Position numbers and translations under genes: made by a program. Below are positions 7,576 to 14,989 of a DNA stretch of 30,528 bases, piece after piece. The first letter of the stretch is position 1. Each line of letters opens with the position of its first letter. The stretch covers positions 1 through 30,528 of the forward strand of contig CACFEM010000006.1 in the NCBI GenBank assembly GCA_902565325.1, in the 5' to 3' direction. Source of the DNA: an uncultured Pelagibacteraceae bacterium. GTDB lineage: Bacteria; Pseudomonadota; Alphaproteobacteria; Pelagibacterales; Pelagibacteraceae. The notes under the pieces are model-generated. The model saw only the letters and a program-made list of their open reading frames with translations. It ran no database searches and was not told where the DNA came from.

Positions 7576-8715
7576 ATGATATTTGAAGCTTCAAGGGCTA
7601 AGGCCTTAAATCAATTAAATAATTTTGTTGAGAATAATCTTTCAGAGTATTCAAGATTAAGAAATTTCGATTTTGGACCTGAAAAAAGATCCAATATATC
7701 TTGCTTATCACCATACATAACTCATGGAATAATTAACGAACAAGAAGTCATTCGGAAAGCTCTAAGTAAATTTTCTTTTTCAAAAAATGAAAAGTTTATT
7801 CAAGAAGTTCTATGGCGAACTTATTGGAAAGGTTGGTTGGAACTAAGACCAAATGTTTGGACAGATTATCTTGCTGAATTAAATCAAATAAAAAATGAAT
7901 TTCAAAATAATCAAAATTATCTTTCTGCGATTGATGGGAAAACAGACATTGAGTGTTTTAATGCTTGGGTTAATGAACTTAAAGATAACAATTATTTGCA
8001 TAATCACACAAGAATGTGGTTTGCTAGTATTTGGATTTTTACTCTAGAATTACCTTGGCAGTTAGGAGCAGAATTTTTCATGCAACATCTTTATGATGGA
8101 GATGCTGCATCAAACACTCTTGGATGGCGATGGGTTGCAGGTGTTCAAACACAAGGCAAACACTACCTTGCTAGTGAATGGAATATTAAAAAATTCACTA
8201 AGAATAGATTTGAAAATATAAAATTAAATGAAAATGTACCTCCAAAAATTTCAGAAAAATCTTATCAAATAATAAAACAAAGTTTTACAAACCCACAAAA
8301 TATTGAGAATAAGAATCTTTTAATTTTTGAAAATAATCTCTCATTTGAAATCACTGATTTCAAAGACAACAGCTTTAAAAAAATTTACTTAGTTTCTAAC
8401 AAAAATGAAAATAGATCCATAAAGCTCAGTGAAAAATTAGTGAAATTTAAATCTCAGTTAATAGAAGACCAAGGACAAAGATTAAAAGATCAATCTATTG
8501 ATTACCAGATTGTAGATATTGGTGAATTAACAAATATTGAAAATTGTTATGGTTTGTATCCAACAGTAGGTGAAAATTTAGATTTTTTAAATTCAAATAA
8601 TTTAAAGATAGATTTTTTATATAGAAATCTTGATCAATTGGCTTGGCAATACTGCAATAAAGGATTTTTTAATTTTAAAAATTATATTCCTAAAATAGTT
8701 TCGACTTTTAACTAA
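7576..8715 (+). CDS. Photolyase/cryptochrome-fold FAD-binding protein lacking the N-terminal antenna domain
   Basis: A 379-residue protein that begins directly with the all-helical FAD-binding domain of the photolyase/cryptochrome superfamily. Matches in order are LSPYITHG (residues 44-51, photolyase LSPYLHFG), VLWRTYWKGW (78-87), LHNHTRMWFAS (141-151, photolyase MHNRLRM) and YDGDAASNTLGWRWVAG (173-189, photolyase DGDxAxNNxxWQWxAG). Asp174 and Asp176 fall where the flavin-contacting residues sit. The usual N-terminal Rossmann-like antenna domain of about 130-200 residues is absent. The C-terminal third (about 235-379) instead looks alpha/beta (LLIFENNLS, KKIYLVSN, YQIVDIGEL) and ends in LAWQYCNKGFFNFKNYIPKI. 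It could be a photoreceptor, a repair enzyme or a flavoprotein of other use. It starts six bases after the PsiE-like gene. Confidence 0.82.
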   Translation: MIFEASRAKALNQLNNFVENNLSEYSRLRNFDFGPEKRSNISCLSPYITHGIINEQEVIRKALSKFSFSKNEKFIQEVLWRTYWKGWLELRPNVWTDYLAELNQIKNEFQNNQNYLSAIDGKTDIECFNAWVNELKDNNYLHNHTRMWFASIWIFTLELPWQLGAEFFMQHLYDGDAASNTLGWRWVAGVQTQGKHYLASEWNIKKFTKNRFENIKLNENVPPKISEKSYQIIKQSFTNPQNIENKNLLIFENNLSFEITDFKDNSFKKIYLVSNKNENRSIKLSEKLVKFKSQLIEDQGQRLKDQSIDYQIVDIGELTNIENCYGLYPTVGENLDFLNSNNLKIDFLYRNLDQLAWQYCNKGFFNFKNYIPKIVSTFN

Positions 8716-8933
8716 AACCAACGAACCATCCCAATAATTCCAGCTGTTGCATAAAAAAATTGTAGTAACAAAATTCCTTTATGACCACCCCTATAAGCCC
8801 AAATTCCAATTAAAATAGCTGACAAAAGCAATAGACAAAAACCAAAAAATTCTATTCCTATATTTAAAGCAACAAACAAAGAATATAATATTGCAGTTAT
8901 AACCCCTGCCCATTCAAAGATTTTATTATTCAT
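8712..8933 (-). CDS. Small membrane protein, DUF6552-like
   Basis: A 73-residue, almost wholly hydrophobic protein with two to three helices (about 6-24, 28-46, 52-70). The pattern FEWAGVITAILYSLFVALN, then IGIWAYRGGHKGILLLQFFYATAGIIGMVRWF, resembles a small family I know from Rhodobacteraceae and other alphaproteobacteria (DUF6552, from memory). Function unknown. Its 3' end overlaps the converging photolyase-like gene by four bases. Its start overlaps the stop of the upstream amidotransferase by four bases (ATGA), so it is the last gene of the cry-DUF2256-amidotransferase operon. Confidence 0.7.
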   Translation of the reverse strand: MNNKIFEWAGVITAILYSLFVALNIGIEFFGFCLLLLSAILIGIWAYRGGHKGILLLQFFYATAGIIGMVRWF

Positions 8934-9649
8934 AAAAGTTTTTTAAAATTATTATAAAGCATTTTAGAATAGTTATTCATATCTTTCATGTTATCTTTTG
9001 CAGATTGATCAAACCTTTCTAATGCACCATTGCCAAGCTGATCTTCTAAAGCTTTTTTGTATTCCGGTACACATCCCCACTCATTGACTGTGGTATCTTT
9101 TATTTCTATATGAAATTGAATTCCATAAGCATGGTTTTGATATTTAAAAATTTGATACTTAGTGATTGGGGACGAAGCTAATAAAGTTACATCTTTATTA
9201 TTTTCAATACCTTGAACCTCATAAGAGTGCCATTGTAAACTTTTAATCGTATTAGGAAATTTTGAAAATAATTTATCTTTGTCTTTTTCATTAGAGAAAT
9301 TAATATCCATAATTCCTATTTCTGCTGGTTTAGATTTAACTACTTTTCCACCAACTACTTCTCCTAAAAGCTGACAACCTAAACAAAAACCTAAATAAGG
9401 TTTTTTTAAATTCACAACAAATTCTTTGATTTTTTTCTTTTCTTCTATTAACCAAGGATATTCTTGTTCCATATAAGTATCCATTGGACCCCCCATACAA
9501 AACATGCCATCAAATTTACTTAAATCGTCAGGTATTTTTTCACCTTCATCTAATTCAATGGTAGTTAAATTAAATCCATCAGCTAACATTAAATCTTTAA
9601 TATAACCTGGGTCTTCTATTTTAATATGCTGTAGTACTATTATATTCAC
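8930..9649 (-). CDS. Class I glutamine amidotransferase-like protein (GMP synthase-like GATase)
   Basis: A 239-residue stand-alone class I glutamine amidotransferase domain. The nucleophile elbow is GFCLGCQLLG with Cys89. The remaining triad is His180 and Glu182 in GIQFHIE. The oxyanion-region MGGPMD and the LQWHSYEV segment, which is typical of the GMP-synthase-like subfamily, are present. It probably hydrolyses glutamine or a gamma-glutamyl compound; the partner or substrate is unknown. The start is a GTG (9649-9647) giving MNIIVLQHIKIEDPG, the usual family N-terminus. It begins five bases after the DUF2256 stop codon, immediately after a short GCTTA repeat, and overlaps the next gene by four bases. 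Confidence 0.88.
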   Translation of the reverse strand: MNIIVLQHIKIEDPGYIKDLMLADGFNLTTIELDEGEKIPDDLSKFDGMFCMGGPMDTYMEQEYPWLIEEKKKIKEFVVNLKKPYLGFCLGCQLLGEVVGGKVVKSKPAEIGIMDINFSNEKDKDKLFSKFPNTIKSLQWHSYEVQGIENNKDVTLLASSPITKYQIFKYQNHAYGIQFHIEIKDTTVNEWGCVPEYKKALEDQLGNGALERFDQSAKDNMKDMNNYSKMLYNNFKKLL

Positions 9650-9652
9650 TAA

Positions 9653-9667
9653 GCTTAGCTTAGCTTA
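9653..9667. repeat. Short tandem repeat (GCTTA)x3
   Basis: Three perfect copies of a 5-base unit cover the last codons and stop of the DUF2256 gene and lie four bases before the GTG start of the amidotransferase gene. Because the unit is not a multiple of three, a change in copy number would shift the DUF2256 reading frame near its end and change spacing to the next start. Confidence 0.6.
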
Positions 9668-9783
9668 GAACACTTCTTGGAACAATATTTTACTCTATCC
9701 CAATTCAACTTCCATTTTTTTCGCCAAGTAAATGGTCTTTTGCAAACTGGACAAATTTTTGTTGGTAAATTTTCTTTTTTCAT
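9655..9783 (-). CDS. DUF2256 zinc-ribbon microprotein
   Basis: A 42-residue reading frame, [10 protein letters not shown] followed by [14 protein letters not shown] and VKYCSKKC. It matches the DUF2256 family: CPxCxRPFxWRKKW, a DxVKYCSxxC core, four cysteines (11, 14, 34, 38) able to bind one zinc, and a very basic surface. The start is ATG 9783-9781, whose A overlaps the TGA stop of the cryptochrome gene (TGATG), so it is translationally coupled to it. DUF2256 genes are often seen beside photolyase/cryptochrome genes, which supports the call. The function is unknown; a nucleic-acid or protein-binding role is only inferred from the zinc ribbon. It is easily missed by length cut-offs. Confidence 0.92.
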   Translation of the reverse strand: MKKENLPTKICPVCKRPFTWRKKWKLNWDRVKYCSKKCSKLS

Positions 9784-11273
9784 CAATTTGTATTTAGCTT
9801 AATAAATTTATCAGCTTCTGATAAAATTAATTTTTTTCTATCTGATTTCATTTTATCAAAAATTCTTACCATCATCGATAGACGAGGATTTTTTAAAAAG
9901 AATTTTCTGTTTCGGTCAATAAATCTCCAGTAAAGACCATCCATGGTGTTACACCACTCACCCTTTTTAAAATCCATCATTTTCATAAAATAACTAGAGC
10001 CACAAATATAAGGTTTGGTCGCAAAAATTCCTCCATCACTAAATAATCCCATTCCATAAACATTAGGAACCATCACCCAATCTGAGGAGTCTACAAACAT
10101 CTCCATGAACCATTTGTAAACAATTGTTGGCTTAATTTCACAAAGGTTCATAATGTTTGATAAGATCATTAACCTTTCAATGTGATGTGACCAACCATGA
10201 TTAACAGCATTTTTAATTGCATAATCCAAAGGTGGAAGACCAGTTGTCCCATCATACCAAGAACTTTTCATCTTTCTATTTTGTTTAAAAAAATTTCCAG
10301 TTTCCATTTCTTGAGAATAGGACTGATAAATTCCACGCATAAATTCTCGCCAACCAATTACCTGGCGAATGTAGCCCTCTAAAGAATTCATTCTAATTTT
10401 ATTTTTTTTATGAAAATCTAAAATTTTTTGGATAACAAATTCAGGAGTAATTAAACCTAAATTTATATAAGGACTTAATGCACTATGAAATAGAATATTA
10501 TCTTTTTGATCAACTGCATCCTCATAATCACCAAATAAGTTTGATTTTTCTTTTATAAAAAAATTTAAAAGTTTAACTACGTCTTCGTATTCTGTCGCAA
10601 ACCAAAAATTATTTGTACTCCCTGGGTGATTTTTAAATTCCTTTTCAATAATAGGCTTTAATTTTTTTGTATGATTGGTTTCATTTATTTTTGGAAATTT
10701 AGGAATTGAAATATTTTTAGGTAATTTATTTCTGTTATCTTCATCAAAGCTCCACTTCCCCCCGATTGGATCACCATCTGAACCCATCAATATTCCAGAT
10801 TTTTTTCTAACATCTTTGTAGAAAGTTGCCATAAAAGGTTTTTTTGATTTTGATAAATAATTTTTAAATTCAGCTCTTGAATTTAAAAACATGGGAGTTT
10901 GAATAATATTCCAGTTTATTTTTTCTTTTTTTAAAAATTGTGAAATTTTTTTTTCAAAAAATTTATCCTCTACTTCAAAACTTGAAATTTCTTTTACTTT
11001 TTTTTGTTTAATTATTTTTTTTAATTTTTTTAAATAATCTTCATTAAATTCTTTATCTTCGATTTTATAATAGTCTAATTTAAATTTATTTTTTCTTAAT
11101 CCATCTGCATAAGAACGCATAGAAGATAAAAATAATAAAATTTTTTGTTTATGATGCTTTTCATAAGTGCATAAACCCTTATCTTCAGCCATAAAAAATA
11201 GGTGGTCTTTTTTGAAGCGGTCTAGGTATTTTGTTGGAAATAATTGATTACCAAGTATAAAAAATAACTTCAT
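9783..11273 (-). CDS. Cryptochrome/photolyase family protein, FeS-BCP (PhrB/CryB-like) class
   Basis: A 496-residue protein of the prokaryotic FeS-type cryptochrome/photolyase group. The N-terminal alpha/beta antenna domain begins [13 protein letters not shown] with [14 protein letters not shown]. The helical FAD domain includes [12 protein letters not shown] (267-278), [17 protein letters not shown] (300-316), [21 protein letters not shown] (358-378) and [17 protein letters not shown] (399-415). Members of this class repair (6-4) photoproducts or act as photoreceptors, using FAD and a lumazine antenna. The four cluster-binding cysteines of Agrobacterium PhrB are only partly matched: Cys378 corresponds, but the CxxC after KPY reads DFKKGEWC here. 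It leads a four-gene operon and is divergent from the SDR gene across 27 bases. Confidence 0.93.
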   Translation of the reverse strand: MKLFFILGNQLFPTKYLDRFKKDHLFFMAEDKGLCTYEKHHKQKILLFLSSMRSYADGLRKNKFKLDYYKIEDKEFNEDYLKKLKKIIKQKKVKEISSFEVEDKFFEKKISQFLKKEKINWNIIQTPMFLNSRAEFKNYLSKSKKPFMATFYKDVRKKSGILMGSDGDPIGGKWSFDEDNRNKLPKNISIPKFPKINETNHTKKLKPIIEKEFKNHPGSTNNFWFATEYEDVVKLLNFFIKEKSNLFGDYEDAVDQKDNILFHSALSPYINLGLITPEFVIQKILDFHKKNKIRMNSLEGYIRQVIGWREFMRGIYQSYSQEMETGNFFKQNRKMKSSWYDGTTGLPPLDYAIKNAVNHGWSHHIERLMILSNIMNLCEIKPTIVYKWFMEMFVDSSDWVMVPNVYGMGLFSDGGIFATKPYICGSSYFMKMMDFKKGEWCNTMDGLYWRFIDRNRKFFLKNPRLSMMVRIFDKMKSDRKKLILSEADKFIKLNTN

Positions 11274-11288
11274 AGTTAAATATAACTA
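11273..11288. promoter_or_regulatory. Inverted repeat between divergent photolyase and SDR genes
   Basis: TAGTTA (11273-11278) and TAACTA (11283-11288) are perfect reverse complements with a 4-base AATA spacer. They touch the photolyase ATG and lie in the only 27 bases between the two divergent genes. A dimeric regulator could bind here and control both operons. In such AT-rich DNA a 6-base arm can also arise by chance. Confidence 0.3.
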
Positions 11289-11300
11289 ATAAAATTTTTT

Positions 11301-12011
11301 ATGTCAGAAAAATATGTAATTTTTGGTGCGACAGGTTCTATTGGATCAAGTTTAGCAGAACAATTAAAAAACTCTGGAAACGATATTCATTTAGTTGGAA
11401 GAAATGAAAGTGAACTTAGTTCTATCTCTGAAAAACTTGGATGCTCACATACTGTTGCAGATGTTTTAGAGGAAGGATTTATTGAAAAAGTTAAATCAGA
11501 TATTTCTGAAATTAAAGGCCTAGCTTATTGCGTGGGTTCAATTGATTTAAAACCATTAAGAATGGTAAATGAACAAGACTTTCAAAAATGCATGAAACTT
11601 AATCTTTATTCTGCTGTAGAAGTTATTAAAGGATATCAGGAAAGTTTAAAAAAAAATAAAGGTTCGATAGTGTTATTTTCAACTGTTGCTGCTCAAAGAG
11701 GTTTTACCAATCATGCAATCATAGCTTCAGCAAAAGCAGCTGTTGAAGGATTGACGGTTTCTCTTGCAGCAGAATTTGCTCCAAACATACGGGTAAATTG
11801 TGTGGCACCAAGTTTAACAAAATCTAAAATAGCAGAACCAATGTTAAAAAATACTGCTATAGCTGAAGGTATTGCAAAAGCACATCCTCTTAAAAGGTTA
11901 GGCGAAGGTAAAGACTCCGCTGCTCTTGCTAAATTTTTACTTACAGAAGATAGTTCTTGGGTTACAGGCCAAATAATTGCTGTAGATGGTGGTAGGTCTA
12001 AACTTTCATAA
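11301..12011 (+). CDS. SDR-family oxidoreductase without the catalytic tyrosine
   Basis: A 236-residue short-chain dehydrogenase/reductase. It has the nucleotide-binding glycine motif GATGSIGS (residues 9-16), the NADP-type LVGRNE after strand 2, the N101 of KLNLY, the Ser127 of FSTVA and the C-terminal GQIIAVDGG. The usual YxxxK is altered: Lys145 is kept, but the residue four places before it is Ile141 in NHAIIASAKAAVEGL, so the proton-donating tyrosine is missing. I recall the same HxxIAxAKxAVEGL pattern in SDRs from other bacteria, so this may be a stable non-classical subfamily and not decay. It is divergent from the photolyase gene and followed by the sugar dehydrogenase gene. Confidence 0.9.
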   Translation: MSEKYVIFGATGSIGSSLAEQLKNSGNDIHLVGRNESELSSISEKLGCSHTVADVLEEGFIEKVKSDISEIKGLAYCVGSIDLKPLRMVNEQDFQKCMKLNLYSAVEVIKGYQESLKKNKGSIVLFSTVAAQRGFTNHAIIASAKAAVEGLTVSLAAEFAPNIRVNCVAPSLTKSKIAEPMLKNTAIAEGIAKAHPLKRLGEGKDSAALAKFLLTEDSSWVTGQIIAVDGGRSKLS

Positions 12012-12012
12012 A

Positions 12013-13080
12013 GTGATCAAAAAAATTTTTTCTATATTTTTCTTTTTATTATTTTCATCAAAAAGTTTTTCTGAAAATTTTACTTTTAAAATATTGGCTG
12101 ATTTAAATGAGCCATGGGGATCATCTTTCATAAATGATGAAGAGCTTATTATCACTGAAAAAACCGGAAAAATAAAAATAGTGAATATTATTTCTGAGGA
12201 AGTTTATGAAGTTGAACATAACTTAAATTATTTTGTACACGGACAAGGAGGTTTGTTAGATATTATTTATCAAAATAATTATTTATGGATTTCTTATTCA
12301 GAAAATAGAGGGAATTGGAAAACAAGCACCTCGATTGCAAAAGCTAAATTAAATAAAAAAAATTTAAATTTCGAAAATATATTTCAAGCTGAACCACCAA
12401 TAGAATCTGGTTATCATTTTGGTTCAAGACTGGCTATTAAAGATAAATATCTTTTTGCATCTGCTGGTGAAAGAGGTGGGGGTATGATTGCTCAAGATCC
12501 GACAAGCCATCCTGGAAGTATTATCAGAATTTATTTAGATGGTAGTATTCCAAAAGATAACCCTAAATTTGAAGGTAAATCAGATTGGTTACCAGAAATT
12601 TATCAAATTGGTGTTCGTAATCCTCAAGGTCTAACCTATTCCACTTTCGATGGAAAAATTTATGCAAGTAACCATGGTGCGAAAGGTGGTGATTGGTTTG
12701 GTGAAGTAAAAAAGGGAGAGAATTATGGTTGGAAAATTTTAGGTTGGGGTGGAACAAATTATTCAGGGTCAAAAATTGGACCTAAATGGAAACCAGGTTT
12801 TACTAAGGCAATCCAATACTGGGTACCTTCAATAGCAGCAAGTGCTATAACTATATATAAGGGAAATGAATTTAATGAGTGGAATGGAGAAGCACTCATT
12901 ACTTCTTTAAAAGATAAATCAATGAGAAAATTAAACTTTCAAAATTCATCTAAGATTGAAGAAACAATTATTTTCCAAGATAAAATTGGGAGAATAAGAG
13001 ATATACAAGTTCACCCAGTCAATGGAAAAATATATTTTCTCGCGGGAAATAGCTTATGGTTAATGGAGAAAAAAAAATAA
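12013..13080 (+). CDS. PQQ-dependent sugar dehydrogenase (soluble aldose/YliI type), exported
   Basis: A six-bladed beta-propeller protein of the glucose/sorbosone dehydrogenase family. From the GTG at 12013 it has 355 residues and a clean signal peptide (MIKKIFSIFFFLLFSSKSFS). An ATG at 11986 would add nine residues inside the SDR gene and put VVGLNFHKV in front of the signal, so the GTG is preferred. Family landmarks are LNEPWGSSF, YHFGSRLAI, SAGERGGGMIAQDP, the LDGSIPKDNP loop, IYQIGVRNPQGLTY and NHGAKGGDWFGEVKKGENYGW, where cofactor- and calcium-binding residues lie in E. coli YliI. It probably oxidises an aldose in the periplasm. No PQQ biosynthesis genes are in the window, so the cofactor may be scavenged. 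Confidence 0.9.
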   Translation: MIKKIFSIFFFLLFSSKSFSENFTFKILADLNEPWGSSFINDEELIITEKTGKIKIVNIISEEVYEVEHNLNYFVHGQGGLLDIIYQNNYLWISYSENRGNWKTSTSIAKAKLNKKNLNFENIFQAEPPIESGYHFGSRLAIKDKYLFASAGERGGGMIAQDPTSHPGSIIRIYLDGSIPKDNPKFEGKSDWLPEIYQIGVRNPQGLTYSTFDGKIYASNHGAKGGDWFGEVKKGENYGWKILGWGGTNYSGSKIGPKWKPGFTKAIQYWVPSIAASAITIYKGNEFNEWNGEALITSLKDKSMRKLNFQNSSKIEETIIFQDKIGRIRDIQVHPVNGKIYFLAGNSLWLMEKKK

Positions 13081-13081
13081 T

Positions 13082-14065
13082 ATGAAAGAAAGACCTTATC
13101 ATCATTTGCCTGATGGTACTTTCAGGAATCCAAAAGGATCTCCGGTAATAATATCCAGGTCAGGAAAATTTTCTTATAGGACTTTCAGTAAATTGAGAAA
13201 GAAAGTTGATTTATCTTATCCAAAAGAACATGTTATTGAAAAAGAAAAAGTATTAGCTGATTTAGAAAAATATAAAGATAAGGATTATATCGCTTGGATA
13301 GGTCATGCGACATACCTTATTAAATTAGGTGGAACTACAATTATAACAGATCCTGTATTTTCAAAGAATGCTGGACCACTAATCTTTGGTCCAAAAAGAT
13401 TTACTAATCCCGCAATAAAATTAAACGAGATACCTAAAACGGATATATTTTTACTCACTCATAATCATTACGATCATCAGGACATGTCAACAATTAGAAA
13501 TTTTCCCTTTAAGGGTGCAAAAGTATTAACGCCATTAAACCTCGGTAAATATTTTAAAGGATATAAAGATGTAAATGAAATGGATTGGTATGATCAAATA
13601 ATTATAAATGATAATTTGAAAATTTATTTACTTCCTGCAGTTCATTGGTCAAAGAGAAGTTTAACAGACACTAATAAAACTTTGTGGGGTAATTTTCTCA
13701 TAGAATATAAAAATAAAAAAATTTTATTTGCGTGTGATACTGGATATGGGGAAATCTACAAAGAACTAGGTGAAAAATATGGTCCTATAGATCTGACAAT
13801 GATTAATATTGGGGCTTATAATTTCAAACCAATGTTTGATAAAACTATATATCATACTACGCCAGAGGAAGCCCTGAATGTTGCACAAGACCTAAAAAGT
13901 AAAAAAGTATTAGGAATGCATTGGGGAACATTTGTTTTGTCATTAGAGCCAATTATGGAACCCCCAATTAGATTTAAAGATAGTGCTGAAAAATATGGTT
14001 TTAGTAAAGAAGATGCTATTATTTTTAAAATTGGAGAAGTTAGTCCTCTAGATAAATTGTTATAG
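13082..14065 (+). CDS. Metallo-beta-lactamase-fold hydrolase (NAPE-PLD / UlaG-like)
   Basis: A 327-residue protein with the metallo-beta-lactamase fold. The metal-binding signature is LTHNHYDHQD (His127, His129, Asp131, His132). Supporting elements are GHATYLIKLGGTTIITDPVFS upstream (family GHATxLI and TDP), LPAVHWSKRS, LFACDTGYGEIY with the bridging aspartate, and GMHWGTF near the end. This order resembles bacterial NAPE-PLD-like / COG2220 hydrolases, which cleave phosphodiester or ester bonds. The N-terminal ~60 residues are polar and precede the domain. No signal peptide is visible, so it is probably cytoplasmic. It starts one base after the sugar dehydrogenase stop and overlaps the converging AEC gene by six bases. 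Confidence 0.9.
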   Translation: MKERPYHHLPDGTFRNPKGSPVIISRSGKFSYRTFSKLRKKVDLSYPKEHVIEKEKVLADLEKYKDKDYIAWIGHATYLIKLGGTTIITDPVFSKNAGPLIFGPKRFTNPAIKLNEIPKTDIFLLTHNHYDHQDMSTIRNFPFKGAKVLTPLNLGKYFKGYKDVNEMDWYDQIIINDNLKIYLLPAVHWSKRSLTDTNKTLWGNFLIEYKNKKILFACDTGYGEIYKELGEKYGPIDLTMINIGAYNFKPMFDKTIYHTTPEEALNVAQDLKSKKVLGMHWGTFVLSLEPIMEPPIRFKDSAEKYGFSKEDAIIFKIGEVSPLDKLL

Positions 14066-14986
14066 AGTTAAATACTTAATTGCAAAAAATATAGTCCCTA
14101 TAGAAGCAATAGTAGAAACAAAAATTGCTTTAATTATATTTTCGGGACTAACATTATATGCAGCACATAAAACTATAGAAGTAACTCCACAAGGCGCAAC
14201 ACTCACAAAGAAAGCACCTGGTATTTCAGCTGGCAATCCTGCATTAAAAAATACTAATCCAATTAACAATAAAATTATTGGGGAAATAACTAATTTTAAA
14301 ACTGAAATAGATACGGATAATTTGTTAATTACATTTTTTGTATAAAATGAAAGAGTTATGCCAATTGCAAACAATCCAACTGGAGAAACACATGCTGCAA
14401 GTTTAGACAAAGTGTATTCAATCGGTGTTTGATCAATATTAAAATTTAATAATAAAAATAATAGACCTATAATTATTGAAAGTATAAATGGGTTTAAAAA
14501 TAAATTTTTAATAAAATTAAATAAATTTACATTTTTTTTTGTAGATAATTCGAGAAAAAAAGCAATTACAGATAATAAAATTATCCCATCCATTAATATG
14601 ATACTTGCAACTTGTGTAATTACATTTTGTTGAAAATAAATTTCTGTTATTGGTAAGAGCAAAGTTACATGGTTTGATAATGCAACTGTTAAAGCCCAAA
14701 TAATTGACTCTGGGATTGATCTTTTAAAATATTTTGAAGTAATTAAGTAGGCGATAATTCCACATATCGACTGCATAATTAAATAAGAGAAAATTTGTTT
14801 GAAATCTACTTGTCCAATTTCATTTTGTGCTATTAACTTAATTATCAATGCTGGAACTGCAATATAGAACAAGAAAAGATTTAAAATTTTAGCATGACTA
14901 AGGTCTAAGACCTTCAACTTACCAAAAACAAAACCTAAAAAAGTAATAAATATAAATGGAGTTAGTCCAAAAAAAATTGTGAACAT
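14060..14986 (-). CDS. AEC family (auxin efflux carrier-type) transporter
   Basis: A 308-residue membrane protein with about ten hydrophobic helices in two inverted halves, as in the AEC/BASS fold. Typical spots are the first-helix FIFITFLGFVFGKLKVLD, NLFLFYIAVPALIIKL with the helix-breaking proline, and the second-half VSVAPCGVTSIVLCAAYN crossover. Bacterial AEC carriers move malate, malonate, lactate or other small organic anions. It ends the hemC-to-AEC run and lies three bases after the TauD-like gene, which suggests that it carries a substrate or product of the dioxygenase/dehalogenase pair. Confidence 0.87.
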   Translation of the reverse strand: MFTIFFGLTPFIFITFLGFVFGKLKVLDLSHAKILNLFLFYIAVPALIIKLIAQNEIGQVDFKQIFSYLIMQSICGIIAYLITSKYFKRSIPESIIWALTVALSNHVTLLLPITEIYFQQNVITQVASIILMDGIILLSVIAFFLELSTKKNVNLFNFIKNLFLNPFILSIIIGLLFLLLNFNIDQTPIEYTLSKLAACVSPVGLFAIGITLSFYTKNVINKLSVSISVLKLVISPIILLLIGLVFFNAGLPAEIPGAFFVSVAPCGVTSIVLCAAYNVSPENIIKAIFVSTIASIGTIFFAIKYLTL

Positions 14987-14989
14987 AAA

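Noticed and set aside
11986..12012. ATG start for the sugar dehydrogenase inside the SDR gene
   Set aside because: It would place nine extra residues in front of a normal signal peptide. GTG 12013 directly after the SDR stop fits better.
14517..14699. Minus-strand 60-codon frame in another phase within the AEC gene
   Set aside because: Overlaps a clear membrane-transporter frame on the same strand and has no start context or family match.
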